Positions 6,798 through 14,146 of a stretch of DNA of 18,124 nt are shown piece by piece. Within the stretch, counting starts at the first letter, position 1, and every line of letters begins with the position of its first letter. The notes under the pieces were generated by a model. It did no database searches. It was not told the origin of the DNA and saw only the letters and a list, made by a program, of their open reading frames with translations. Position numbers and translations under genes: made by a program. Where the stretch lies: NCBI GenBank assembly GCA_964415245.1, contig CAYQAJ010000087.1, positions 1 to 18,124 on the forward strand. Direction: 5' to 3'. This DNA is from CAYQAJ01 sp964415245 (GTDB lineage: Bacteria > Planctomycetota > Planctomycetia > Pirellulales > Pirellulaceae).

Positions 6798-7079
6798 ATG
6801 GTAACGCTCGCTGTGACGATTCTGCTGGCCGCTTTTATATTTGTCTCGCCGGTGTGCTACATCATCGTGCTGGTCAAGATGTTTCAGAGCGGCGACGGGA
6901 AGCTTGGTGCGATTTGCATCGTGCTGACGATTTTCTGTGGAATTGGCCCCCTCCTGGCACTCATCATTGGATGGATGAATGCCAAGGAGTACGGGGTCGA
7001 AACGGTCATGCTGATCTGGACGACGGCAATCCTTGCGGGCATCGTGGGCGTTGGGCTTAGCTCAATGTTGCCGACCTAG
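6798..7079 (+). CDS. Small membrane protein of unknown function
   Basis: A 93-aa protein with three hydrophobic segments: about residues 3-27 (TLAVTILLAAFIFVSPVCYI), 36-58 (LGAICIVLTIFCGIGPLLAL) and 68-90 (TVMLIWTTAILAGIVGVGLS). Short polar loops (KMFQSGDGK; GWMNAKEYGVE) separate them. I do not recognise a family; it is most likely an inner-membrane protein. AAGGA at 6786-6790 sits 7 nt before the ATG at 6798, which supports a real gene. It stands alone, 138 nt after the TPR gene and 119 nt before the PNPOx-like gene, so it may have its own promoter. Confidence 0.75.
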   Translation: MVTLAVTILLAAFIFVSPVCYIIVLVKMFQSGDGKLGAICIVLTIFCGIGPLLALIIGWMNAKEYGVETVMLIWTTAILAGIVGVGLSSMLPT

Positions 7080-7198
7080 CTTGACGACGCGGCGGGAATG
7101 TTCGCAGTTTGCCAAAGGAAGTCTGTCGCGCCGTCGTATCTCGTCCCTTCGGCCACGACGTATCGTTTTTCGACAGCCGCTCGAAGTAGTTAAGAGCC

Positions 7199-7648
7199 AT
7201 GACCAAGCCGCAGCCCGAACCGGTTGATGCGAAGCAGGTGCGCGAGCTTGCCCTTGCAGTGGTTGCCGCCGACCGCTTCCCGCAGCTTGCTTCGATCGAC
7301 GGCGATCAACCGCGGCTGCGGCCTGTTTCGCCGGTGAAGACTGACGGCTTCACCATTTACGTAGCCAACTTACGCTCGTACCACAAGACGGTTGAGATCG
7401 CCGCCAACCCGAAGGTCGAGCTATGCTACGTCGACTCGGGGCACAACCAGGTCCGCATCACGGGCGTGGCCGAGGTGGTGACCGACCGCGCGCTGCTCGG
7501 GGAAATCTGGGAGGCCAATCCGCTGCTGAGGCAGTACCTGGGCACGCTCGACAACCCGGAGCTGATTCTTTACCGCATCAGCCCGACGCGCGTCCGCTAC
7601 ATGCGCGAATGGGCGCTGGAGTATTACGAAGTGCCATTGCGATCCTGA
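7199..7648 (+). CDS. Pyridoxamine 5'-phosphate oxidase-like (PNPOx split-barrel) protein
   Basis: A 149-aa protein of the flavin-binding split-barrel family. The order is typical: an N-terminal helix, FPQLASIDGDQPRLRPVSPV (27-46, the first strands with R-x-R-P-V), a short FTIYVANLRSYHKTVEIAANPKVELCYV segment with the family's K-x-x-x-I-x-x-N-P-x-V pattern, and QVRITGVAEVV. Members bind FMN, F420 or heme, and the general-stress group is close in length. It is cytoplasmic and the cofactor cannot be assigned. The ATG at 7199 has a weak AAGAG just upstream. True PdxH is longer and has extra C-terminal residues, so a vitamin B6 role is not claimed. Confidence 0.85.
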   Translation: MTKPQPEPVDAKQVRELALAVVAADRFPQLASIDGDQPRLRPVSPVKTDGFTIYVANLRSYHKTVEIAANPKVELCYVDSGHNQVRITGVAEVVTDRALLGEIWEANPLLRQYLGTLDNPELILYRISPTRVRYMREWALEYYEVPLRS

Positions 7649-7679
7649 CGGTAAGTGAGCCGACGCTCGGGCGAAGAAG

Positions 7680-7700
7680 CTCCAAATCCCAATGTCCAAT
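7680..7700. repeat. Short heptamer island (CTCCAAA, TCCCAAT, GTCCAAT)
   Basis: Three consecutive 7-mers between the PNPOx-like stop and the next gene. The AAGCTCCAAA start is shared with the island at 18011-18073. The second and third units contain the ATG at 7692 used by the following reading frame. Confidence 0.55.
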
Positions 7701-8045
7701 CTGGATTCGCGACGCACAGAACTCGAATTGCTGAAAGCGATGCGAACGCTGCATCAGCCAGAGTACGGCGTCAAAAGCGCTAAGGTCCTGCGCATGGCGA
7801 TGAGCGCCATGGGGAAGTTAGACGACTCGTGCGAAGAGGCTCTCTGCAATGACGGCATCGAGGATTCGGTCACGAAAACATTTTACTTCGCACTACGGCA
7901 ATTGATTCGCGACGGATTTGCGCAAGGTCAAGGGGACTTCGAGCTGCCCATGGGGCCGCGTTACACCGAATGCCGAATCACTCCCCTCGGCTTGCAGCGG
8001 CTCGTGACGTTGGAACACTCGTCGTTGGACAAAGACCGATCCTAG
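7692..8045 (+). CDS. Hypothetical protein, possible winged-helix fold
   Basis: A 117-aa soluble, mostly helical protein I do not recognise. It opens with an ELELLKAMRTLHQ helix and has a central TKTFYFALRQLIRDGFAQG segment. That is followed by a strand-turn-strand-like RYTECRITPLGLQRLVTL, which recalls the PadR/winged-helix pattern of a recognition helix followed by TPLG. This is a resemblance only. The ATG at 7692 lies in a heptamer repeat and has no good ribosome site; the in-frame ATG at 7740 (MRTLHQPEYG) is an alternative start. Base composition is somewhat less GC-rich than its neighbours. A repeat island begins right at its stop. Confidence 0.55.
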   Translation: MSNLDSRRTELELLKAMRTLHQPEYGVKSAKVLRMAMSAMGKLDDSCEEALCNDGIEDSVTKTFYFALRQLIRDGFAQGQGDFELPMGPRYTECRITPLGLQRLVTLEHSSLDKDRS

Positions 8046-8048
8046 TCC

Positions 8049-8103
8049 GTCATTCGGGCTTCGACATTCGGCCTTCATTCGTCATTCGGGCTTCCTCATT
8101 GTC
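8049..8103. repeat. Heptamer repeat island (CATTCGK/GCTTCNN words)
   Basis: Units are CATTCGG, GCTTCGA, CATTCGG (8051-8071), a 4-nt slip, then CATTCGT, CATTCGG, GCTTCCT, CATTGTC (8076-8103). Bases 8049-8075 match the reverse complement of 3232-3258 at 24 of 27 positions. The same family is therefore present in both orientations 4.8 kb apart. Confidence 0.8.
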
Positions 8104-8562
8104 CGGGGGGCGGCATCGGCGTGATTTTTGCCAAAAAGTTTTGCTGGCACGGCACCGCCCCATCGGGCGGGGCCGCGCGCTTTCGCGCTGGAAGGCGCGC
8201 CACGGTGCGCGTCGACGATTGCCTCCTCCGCGTCAAAAAATCGGCCGATTCCCGGCAGAAACGGGGCGCGCGGGGCTGCGCATCGTCGATCCGCGCATTG
8301 CGAGCGGTCCGCTTGCGGTTCGGGCCGTCCCTCCGCGGCGCCGAAATCTCAATTGACAAGAACGCCTGATTTTCAGTAACAGTTACCCGCGCGGGTCGAT
8401 GGTGCCGACAGAAGTTAGTGCGGGCCGGCTCAGCAGATGCCGGTCCATCCTTCCTTTCCCCCCTAGAGTCTCAAGCCATCGAAAAGGCTTTGCGCGTCGG
8501 TGCGAAGCATCGCGCCCAAGGAACTGCTTCTTCGAGCTTGCACCACGCGCACGGCGACCAGC
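8104..8562. other. Gene-free stretch with several small palindromes
   Basis: About 460 nt without a convincing gene; short frames on both strands are Arg/Ala/Ser-rich and have no family features. From about 8150 to 8215 there are closely spaced small stems: CCGCCC/GGGCGG, GCGCG/CGCGC and GCGCGCC/GTGCGC. A perfect 12-bp palindrome ACCCGC-GCGGGT lies at 8385-8396, and TTGACA at 8353-8358 lacks a good -10 partner. It could encode a structured RNA or be decayed sequence. Nothing decides this by eye. Confidence 0.4.
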
Positions 8563-9192
8563 ATGATACCGACCGCTCCGGAACAATCGGCGCTCCCCCG
8601 CGCTTCCGTTTGGGAACATGTGTCGGCGTTTCTCTCGCGCCGCCGCGTTGCCATCTCGATCATCATCTTCTTTAGCTTGATTGCCGAGGACCTGCTATCG
8701 GGCGTGCGGCCTCACGACGTGCTCAACGTTCGCGACTGGCACGCGGTCGCCGGAGCGCTGTTGGTGCTGGGCGGTCTGGCGCTGCGAAGCTGGGCTGCGG
8801 GAACGCTTCGCAAATCACAGCGTCTGGCCACGACAGGTGTGTACAGCCTGATGCGACACCCACTCTATGTGGGTTCGTTTCTGGCCATGATCGGGTACTG
8901 CCTGATCATCGGCGATCCCGAAAACTTCTGGATCATTCTGGGGCCGGTGTTGGCCCTCTATCTGGTGCACGTGCATTGTGAGGAGCGGCGGCTCAAAAAG
9001 AGATTTGGCGATGCCTGGGACGAGTATGCGCGGCGAACGTGGCGGTTCCTTCCGCTACGGCTGTCGTCGTATGCTCCCGGCGAGTGGCGGCTCTCTCAGT
9101 GGTACCTCAATCGCGAGCACGTGACGGCCGGGGCGATGCTACTGGCGTTCGTCGCCCTGTTTCTCTGGGGGCACGGCTATCTGCACGTGTAG
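8563..9192 (+). CDS. Isoprenylcysteine carboxyl methyltransferase (ICMT)-like membrane protein
   Basis: A 209-aa integral membrane methyltransferase-like protein. Hydrophobic segments lie at about 29-46, 62-80, 103-117, 121-137 and 187-204. The SAM-site signature of the ICMT/phospholipid methyltransferase superfamily is present: TTGVYSLMRHPLYVG (90-104) followed by CEERRLKKRFGDAWDEY (139-155), with H99-P100 and E140-E141. Bacterial members methylate small lipids or unknown substrates, since prenylated CAAX proteins are absent. The ATG at 8563 is the first ATG in frame; a GTG at 8500 would add 21 residues with no family character. No strong ribosome site is seen. It is followed by a 390-nt gap, so it is probably monocistronic. 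Confidence 0.85.
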   Translation: MIPTAPEQSALPRASVWEHVSAFLSRRRVAISIIIFFSLIAEDLLSGVRPHDVLNVRDWHAVAGALLVLGGLALRSWAAGTLRKSQRLATTGVYSLMRHPLYVGSFLAMIGYCLIIGDPENFWIILGPVLALYLVHVHCEERRLKKRFGDAWDEYARRTWRFLPLRLSSYAPGEWRLSQWYLNREHVTAGAMLLAFVALFLWGHGYLHV

Positions 9193-9407
9193 GCGGAAAC
9201 GAATGCCGGGGCCGAACTTTGGGTCCCGCGCCGTCCCTCGCGCGTCATTTCCGGGAACTCGAAGGGACGTGTCCGATCGCTCGCGGGCGGCAACAGAGCA
9301 ACGCGGCGGTCGTGGCAACGCGGCGGCGGCCGCATCTGGGCAGTTGAGCAATCGCTGCGGCCAGGGCAGGGCGGCCCTTCCCCCTGGTACTTTTGTCGCG
9401 ATCGCGC
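9193..9407. other. Intergenic region upstream of the RRM gene promoter
   Basis: About 215 nt between the ICMT-like stop and the -10 box of the RRM gene. It is GC-rich, with GCGGCGG-type runs around 9300-9335. I see no gene, terminator or repeat island. Confidence 0.45.
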
Positions 9408-9413
9408 TATAAT
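9408..9413 (+). promoter_or_regulatory. Candidate -10 box (TATAAT) of the RRM gene
   Basis: A perfect TATAAT in very GC-rich DNA. No good -35 lies 16-18 nt upstream (TGGTAC at 9385-9390). Transcription from about 9420 would leave a leader of about 160 nt before the GTG at 9583. Confidence 0.5.
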
Positions 9414-9582
9414 GGCGGCGGTCGATTTGACGATGCGAACCGTTGCGCCGCCTCTTCTTGCAGGGAAGCCGGCCCGCAGCACTCTTGCTCGCCCTTTCCA
9501 CCTGGCGGGCCACCACTCTGGCCCCTTTCGATTCGGCTCGGAAAGTAACGCAGGGCCGAGATGTTCTTTGAGGAGTTGCACT
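9414..9582 (+). promoter_or_regulatory. Long structured 5' leader of the RRM gene
   Basis: Three stems can form: GGCGGCG (9414-9420) with CGCCGCC (9446-9452), GGCCCGC (9471-9477) with GCGGGCC (9515-9521), and CTCGG with CCGAG around 9536-9560, just ahead of the Shine-Dalgarno site. Long leaders of this sort are typical of cold-regulated RNA-binding-protein genes. Regulation here is inferred, not shown. Confidence 0.4.
9570..9575 (+). promoter_or_regulatory. Shine-Dalgarno site deciding the GTG start of the RRM gene
   Basis: GAGGAG ends 7 nt before the GTG at 9583. No ATG occurs at the right place, so this site fixes the start. Confidence 0.8.
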
Positions 9583-9891
9583 GTGGGCAAGAAGCTGTAT
9601 GTCGGTAACCTGAATTACAAGGTGAACAACGAGGCTCTGGAAGAGCTGTTCTCCCAATATGGGAGCGTGCGAAGCGCCGAAGTGATTCAGGACCGATCCA
9701 CGGGAACCAGCAAGGGCTTTGGTTTCGTGGAGATGGAGAACGACAACGAGGCGCAGGAGGCCATTCGCGGCCTGCACGACACGACGGTGGACGGCCGCCC
9801 GATTGTGGTGAACGAAGCCCGGCCGCGGGAAGACCGTGGACCCCGAGGTGGGGGCGGAGGCGGTCGCGGCCCGTCGCGAGGTCGCTACTAA
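9583..9891 (+). CDS. RRM-domain RNA-binding protein with Gly-rich tail
   Basis: A 102-aa single-RRM protein. RNP2 is KLYVGNL (4-10) and RNP1 is KGFGFVEM (44-51), with the usual LEELFSQYGSV helix between. The domain ends near VVNEARP (about 75-81) and is followed by an Arg/Gly-rich tail (PRGGGGGGRGPSRGRY). This is the layout of cyanobacterial and planctomycete glycine-rich RNA-binding (Rbp) proteins, which bind single-stranded RNA and are often cold-induced. The GTG start at 9583 is supported by GAGGAG 7 nt upstream and by the family N-terminus (M-x-K-K-L-Y-V-G-N-L). Its own -10 box, long leader and strong terminator make it a monocistronic unit. Confidence 0.95.
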   Translation: MGKKLYVGNLNYKVNNEALEELFSQYGSVRSAEVIQDRSTGTSKGFGFVEMENDNEAQEAIRGLHDTTVDGRPIVVNEARPREDRGPRGGGGGGRGPSRGRY

Positions 9892-9906
9892 GCGATCCAT
9901 TCGACA

Positions 9907-9930
9907 GGTCGATGGAACGATCCATCGACC
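9907..9930 (+). other. Perfect 10-bp hairpin in the 3' UTR of the RRM gene
   Basis: GGTCGATGGA (9907-9916) pairs perfectly with TCCATCGACC (9921-9930) around a 4-nt ACGA loop. It begins 16 nt after the stop and has no T-tract. Together with the terminator it makes tandem 3' stems that may stabilise the transcript. Confidence 0.7.
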
Positions 9931-9952
9931 AATCGATGCACCGGAAGCACAG

Positions 9953-9990
9953 GCGCCGGAGCGGTCACACAGGCTGCTCCGGCGCTTTTT
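9953..9990 (+). terminator. Rho-independent terminator of the RRM gene
   Basis: A perfect 10-bp GC-rich stem, GCGCCGGAGC (9953-9962) with GCTCCGGCGC (9976-9985), a 13-nt loop and an immediate run of five T (9986-9990) followed by CTTT. This is the clearest terminator in the window. Confidence 0.93.
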
Positions 9991-10187
9991 CTTTGCGCTT
10001 CGCCGCTCTTTGCGGACGCCACCGAGCCGACGGAAACAAGGTGGCCGCGCGCCGATGGAATGTGAGGCCCAACTTGGTGGCATCGCTGGGCCAATGGGTC
10101 TACACTGATCGCTGGGGCCCCTGGCCATGCGGCGGCCGGTCGACAGTACTGGCTCGGCATGGCGACTCTTTCCAAGGCGACACGCTC

Positions 10188-11666
10188 ATGACCTTCGCGT
10201 GCCACGTCGATTCTTTCCGGGCGAATGTCGGCGTGCCCTCTCTTTGGGCCGTGCGGCGGACCATCGCGCTGATTGCCGCTGCGCTGTCGGTCGTATCGGC
10301 GTTATCTCTCGCGCTGAGTCCGATCGGGCTATGTGCCGCGGAGGATCGGCCGCCCAACATCGTCTTCATCATGGCCGATGATCTGGGGTATGGCGACCTG
10401 GGCTGTTATGGACAGAAGCGAATCGAAACGCCGCACATCGACCGACTGGCCCGCGAGGGGATGCGATTCACCGACTTCTATGCCGGGTCGACCGTTTGCG
10501 CCCCTTCGCGGTGCGTGCTGATGACCGGCTACCACACGGGGCATTGCTTCATCCGCGGCAACTCGAAGGAAAACCTACGACCCGACGACGTCACCGTGGC
10601 CGAAGCGCTCAAGGCCGCCGGTTATACGTCTGCGTTGTGCGGCAAATGGGGGCTGGGCCATGAGGGATCCGACGGTGTGCCCACGCGGCAAGGCTTCGAC
10701 TATTTCTACGGCTATCTCGACCAGCATCATGCCCACAACTATTACCCGGCCTATCTGCTGCGAAATCTGGATCGCGTGCCGCTGAAGAACGTCGTGCCCA
10801 AGATCGACCGGTACGGCGGCGGCGTGGCGAGCGAAAAGGTGGAGTACAGCCACGACCTGATCACCGCCGAGGCGCTGGATTTCATCGACCGCTCGCAGGA
10901 CCAGCCCTTCTTCCTGTATCTCGCCTGGACCATTCCGCACGCCAACAACGAAGCTGGCCGGGAAGGGATGGAGGTGCCCGACTACGGCCCCTACGCCGAC
11001 ACCGACTGGCCCCAGCCGCAGAAGGGGCATGCCGCCATGATCACGCGGATGGACGGCGATGTCGGCCGGCTCATGTCGAAGCTGGCCGACCTGGGGCTCG
11101 ATGAGAATACGATCGTGTTCTTCACTTCCGACAACGGACCGCACAGCGAAGGAGGCAGCGACCCCGAATTCAACGACTCCAACGGGCCGCTCCGTGGAAA
11201 GAAGCGTGATCTGACCGAGGGGGGCATCCGCGTACCCATGATCGTCCGCTGGCCGGGCAAGGTGGCGGCCGACAGCACCAATGAATTCGCGGGCTCATTC
11301 TGCGATGTGATGCCTACGCTGGCCGAGTTGGCCGGCCTGGGCGCGCAGAAAGAAGTGCCGGACGACATCGATGGCTTGTCGATCGTTCCCACTTTGCTGG
11401 GGCACAATGATCGCCAGGCGAAGCACGACTACCTGTACTGGGCGTTCTATGAAGGGGGTGGTGCCCGCGCCATTCGCATGGGCAATTGGAAGGCGGTGCA
11501 GCAGCCGATCCGCACCCCCATTCGCTTGTACGACCTGGAAAGCGACCTGGGCGAAGCGACCGATGTGGCCTTGCAGCACAGCGACCTCGTCGAGAAGGCC
11601 CAGCGATTGATGGATCAGGCGTACACGCCTTCTGCCATCTGGAAGTTCCCGGAGCGGAAGGAATAG
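10188..11666 (+). CDS. Exported sulfatase 2 (arylsulfatase type)
   Basis: A 492-aa sulfatase with a signal/anchor region (about 22-50, RRTIALIAAALSVVSALSLA, ending CAAEDRPPN). The fold starts at NIVFIMADDLGYGDLGCYG (ligands D64, D65). The maturation motif is canonical: C104-A-P-S-R108, then CVLMTG. Further marks are CGKWGLGH, FFTSDNGPH and TEGGIRVPMIVRWPGK. C104 should become formylglycine and the enzyme should hydrolyse sulfate esters in the periplasm or beyond. The ATG at 10188 (AAGG at 10174-10177) gives a sensible N-terminus; the frame is open back to 9912, but that stretch crosses the RRM terminator. The stop directly abuts the ATG of sulfatase 3, so the two are surely co-expressed. Confidence 0.93.
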   Translation: MTFACHVDSFRANVGVPSLWAVRRTIALIAAALSVVSALSLALSPIGLCAAEDRPPNIVFIMADDLGYGDLGCYGQKRIETPHIDRLAREGMRFTDFYAGSTVCAPSRCVLMTGYHTGHCFIRGNSKENLRPDDVTVAEALKAAGYTSALCGKWGLGHEGSDGVPTRQGFDYFYGYLDQHHAHNYYPAYLLRNLDRVPLKNVVPKIDRYGGGVASEKVEYSHDLITAEALDFIDRSQDQPFFLYLAWTIPHANNEAGREGMEVPDYGPYADTDWPQPQKGHAAMITRMDGDVGRLMSKLADLGLDENTIVFFTSDNGPHSEGGSDPEFNDSNGPLRGKKRDLTEGGIRVPMIVRWPGKVAADSTNEFAGSFCDVMPTLAELAGLGAQKEVPDDIDGLSIVPTLLGHNDRQAKHDYLYWAFYEGGGARAIRMGNWKAVQQPIRTPIRLYDLESDLGEATDVALQHSDLVEKAQRLMDQAYTPSAIWKFPERKE

Positions 11667-13118
11667 ATGAAACGGTACATGAATTTGTTGTCGCTGGTGT
11701 GTCTAACGGCGCTAATGATTCGCGCCCCAGCGCTGTCAGCCGCCGAGCGCGATCCCTCCGACAAGCGGCCCAACTTTGTCGTCATCCTGTGCGACGATCT
11801 GGGTTACGGCGACTTGGGCTGCTACGGCCACCCGCACATTCGCACGCCGAACCTCGACCGGCTGGCGTCGCAGGGCGTTCGGCTGACCGACTGTTACTCG
11901 GCGGCGCCAGTATGTTCGCCGTCGCGGGCGGGACTATTGACCGGGCGCACGCCGAGCCGCGTCGGCATCTACGACTGGATACCGGCTAACCACGTGATGC
12001 ACCTTGCGCCCGAGGAGAAGACCATCGCCACGTTGCTGCGCGACGCCGGCTACGACACGTGCCACGTGGGCAAGTGGCACCTGAACGGGATGTTCAACTC
12101 CCCCGAGCAGCCGCAGCCGGGCGATCACGGTTTCCGGTACTGGTTCAGCACGCAGAACAACGCCGCTCCCAGCCACGAGAACGTGCGCAACTTTGTTCGC
12201 AACGGTAAGCGGGTCGGCCCGACGAAGGGGTACTCATGCCAGGTAGTGGCCGATGAAGCCATTGGCTGGCTGCGCGAGAAACGCGACCGCGAGGCGCCGT
12301 TCTTTCTGTTCGTCTGCTTTCACGAACCGCACGAGCAGATCGCTTCGCCGCCGGAGTTGGTCGAAACGTATCCCGAGGCGACCAAGCGGGGCGAGGCCCT
12401 CTATTACGCCAACGTGACCAACATGGACCTTGCAGTAGGGCGGCTGATGACAGCCCTCGACGAAGAGAACCTGACCGACGACACGCTCGTCTTATTTACC
12501 AGCGATAACGGGCCCGAAACGCTCGGCCGCTACGAAAACGCCTGGCGGTCGCACGGTTCGCCTGGCCCCTATCGCGGCATGAAGCTGCACTTGTACGAGG
12601 GGGGAGTTCGCGTGCCGGGCATTATGTGTTTTCCCGGGCACATCGAACCGGGGCGCGAAAGCAGCGAGGTCGTGTCGTCGCTCGACATCCTCCCCACGTT
12701 TTGCGAGCTGGCCGGTATCGAGCCCCCGCACGACCGCGTGCTCGACGGCACGAGCTTCACACCACTGTTCGACGAGAAGCCGGTCGAGCGCCGCGTGCCG
12801 CTGTTCTGGCATTACTTCCGTTCGATCGGCGAGCCGAAGGCGGCGCTGCGCGACGGCTCCTGGGTCGTGCTGGGGCACTGGGACGGGCCGGAGCTCGCGC
12901 CCGGCTCGGGCGTGCACGCGGGCGACATGGAAATCATTAACAGCGCCAAGCTCGTCGGCTTCGAGTTGTACAATCTGGTCGACGACCCCGCCGAGACGCG
13001 CGACCTCACGACAGAGGAGCCCGAGCGCCTGAAAGAACTGTCAGGGCGGCTTGTCGAGATGTACCAGCAGGTGCTATCGGAGGGGCGGCGGTGGAACGTT
13101 CCTCTCCCAACTCCATGA
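11667..13118 (+). CDS. Exported sulfatase 3 (arylsulfatase type)
   Basis: A 483-aa sulfatase with a signal peptide (MKRYMNLLSLVCLTALMIRA, ending SAAERD). Visible marks are NFVVILCDDLGYGDLGCYG (D43, D44), the canonical C83-S-P-S-R87 followed by AGLLTGRTPSR, HVGKWHLNG, FTSDNGPE and YEGGVRVPGIMCFPGH. It is expected to carry formylglycine at C83. Its ATG follows the stop of sulfatase 2 without a gap, and its last 28 nt overlap the GTG start of the methyltransferase gene. It differs clearly from sulfatase 2 in the middle and C-terminal parts, so a recent duplication is unlikely. Different linkages of one sulfated polymer are a plausible pair of substrates, by inference. Confidence 0.93.
   Translation: MKRYMNLLSLVCLTALMIRAPALSAAERDPSDKRPNFVVILCDDLGYGDLGCYGHPHIRTPNLDRLASQGVRLTDCYSAAPVCSPSRAGLLTGRTPSRVGIYDWIPANHVMHLAPEEKTIATLLRDAGYDTCHVGKWHLNGMFNSPEQPQPGDHGFRYWFSTQNNAAPSHENVRNFVRNGKRVGPTKGYSCQVVADEAIGWLREKRDREAPFFLFVCFHEPHEQIASPPELVETYPEATKRGEALYYANVTNMDLAVGRLMTALDEENLTDDTLVLFTSDNGPETLGRYENAWRSHGSPGPYRGMKLHLYEGGVRVPGIMCFPGHIEPGRESSEVVSSLDILPTFCELAGIEPPHDRVLDGTSFTPLFDEKPVERRVPLFWHYFRSIGEPKAALRDGSWVVLGHWDGPELAPGSGVHAGDMEIINSAKLVGFELYNLVDDPAETRDLTTEEPERLKELSGRLVEMYQQVLSEGRRWNVPLPTP
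13079..13085 (+). promoter_or_regulatory. Shine-Dalgarno site inside the sulfatase 3 gene
   Basis: GGAGGGG ends 5 nt before the GTG at 13091. It favours that start over the ATG at 13115, which overlaps the sulfatase 3 stop as ATGA but has no ribosome site. Confidence 0.5.
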
Positions 13119-14107
13119 CCGGCGTCGAGCCAGCATCGCGCGTTTCGGCCCCTTCCGTCCAGGAAGACGCGCGATCGGCGTTGCTTGATCGCCTGGTGTG
13201 CCCCAACTGCCACGTCGCGCTGAAGTGGCCCGCGACGCAAGAAGGACCGCTGTGCATGGAGTGCCACCGCGTGTTTGTGGTCCGCGGCGGCATCGCTCGC
13301 TTCGTCGACGAAGAGCACCTGGCTAGCTTCGGTCGTCAGTGGAACAAATACGAAGTGGCCCACGACGACGAGGATCGCGCCACGTTTCAAGCCAAGACGG
13401 GCTTCTCGCTTGCGAACCTGGCCGGCAAGACCGTGCTCGACGCGGGATGCGGTGGCGGCCGGTACAGCAAGGTGGCTGCCGAAGCCGGGGCGATCGTGGT
13501 GGGCGTCGACCAGAGCACGGCGGTCGAAAAGGCGAGTAGTCTATGCCAGGGGCTATCGGCGGAGTTTGTCGAGGCCGACCTCAAACGCCTGCCATTGCGC
13601 AAGGAATCGTTCGACGCGGCGTTCTCCATCGGCGTAATGCACCACGACGAGAGCACGCGCACCGTGTTCGACGCCGTGGCCGAGATGGTCCGTCCGGGCG
13701 GACGTCTGGCCGTGTGGCTGTACCGCCGCAACCAGTGGTGGCAAGAAGCGATCAACACCGCCGCGCGCCGCCGCACCACGCGCATGGAGCCCGAGCATCT
13801 CGAACGCTGGTGCAAACGGGGCGCGTGGCTGGGAGGCGTGCCGCTGGTCAATCGCACGCTCAACAAGTTGATCAACTTCAGCAACCACGCGGTGCGCGAA
13901 AACCGCGTGTGCGACACGTTCGATTGGTACGCGCCGCGCTATCAGCACCACCACTCGGTCGAGGAGCTGTGCGAGTGGTTCCGGGAGGCTGGTTACGACG
14001 ACCTGGTGGTGTTGCCGCCGGAGAAAACCGGGCGCCTCTACCGCTGGGCCTACAAGAACGACTTGATCATCGGCAGCGGGGTGAACGTATCCGGTAAGCG
14101 CCGCTGA
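13091..14107 (+). CDS. Trm112-like zinc ribbon plus SAM methyltransferase
   Basis: A 338-aa fusion of two domains. Residues about 33-72 form a Trm112p-type zinc ribbon with C37-x2-C40 and C55-x2-C58. From about 80 a class I methyltransferase follows: motif I VLDAGCGGGRYS (115-126), an acidic end of strand 2 (GVDQS), AEFVEADLKRLPL, and FSIGVMHHDESTRT with the post-motif PGG. It probably methylates a small molecule or lipid in the cytoplasm; the substrate is unknown. The start is either the GTG at 13091 (strong GGAGG upstream, 28-nt overlap with sulfatase 3) or the ATG at 13115 (ATGA overlap, 330 aa). Both imply translational coupling to the sulfatases. The Bfd-like gene begins 39 nt after its stop. 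Confidence 0.9.
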   Translation: MERSSPNSMTGVEPASRVSAPSVQEDARSALLDRLVCPNCHVALKWPATQEGPLCMECHRVFVVRGGIARFVDEEHLASFGRQWNKYEVAHDDEDRATFQAKTGFSLANLAGKTVLDAGCGGGRYSKVAAEAGAIVVGVDQSTAVEKASSLCQGLSAEFVEADLKRLPLRKESFDAAFSIGVMHHDESTRTVFDAVAEMVRPGGRLAVWLYRRNQWWQEAINTAARRRTTRMEPEHLERWCKRGAWLGGVPLVNRTLNKLINFSNHAVRENRVCDTFDWYAPRYQHHHSVEELCEWFREAGYDDLVVLPPEKTGRLYRWAYKNDLIIGSGVNVSGKRR

Positions 14108-14146
14108 GCATCGCCGCGTGCCTTCACGAAATGGAGCGAATTCCGG

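Noticed and set aside
8096..8379. Small frames on both strands in the 8.1-8.4 kb gap.
   Set aside because: Overlapping Arg/Ala-rich frames on both strands, no ribosome sites and no domain features; typical of non-coding high-GC DNA.
8353..8382. A sigma-70 promoter starting with TTGACA at 8353.
   Set aside because: At 16-18 nt spacing the -10 would be AGTAAC, GTAACA or TAACAG, too far from TATAAT to call.
9139..10128. A 329-codon open frame on the minus strand.
   Set aside because: It is antisense to the end of the ICMT-like gene and the whole RRM gene, crosses the RRM terminator, and its translation is Arg/Ser/Pro-rich with no domain. It is a high-GC shadow frame.
9912..10187. A 92-codon upstream extension of sulfatase 2.
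   Set aside because: It would begin in the 3' hairpin of the RRM gene and run through its terminator. The signal-peptide-bearing protein starts at 10188.
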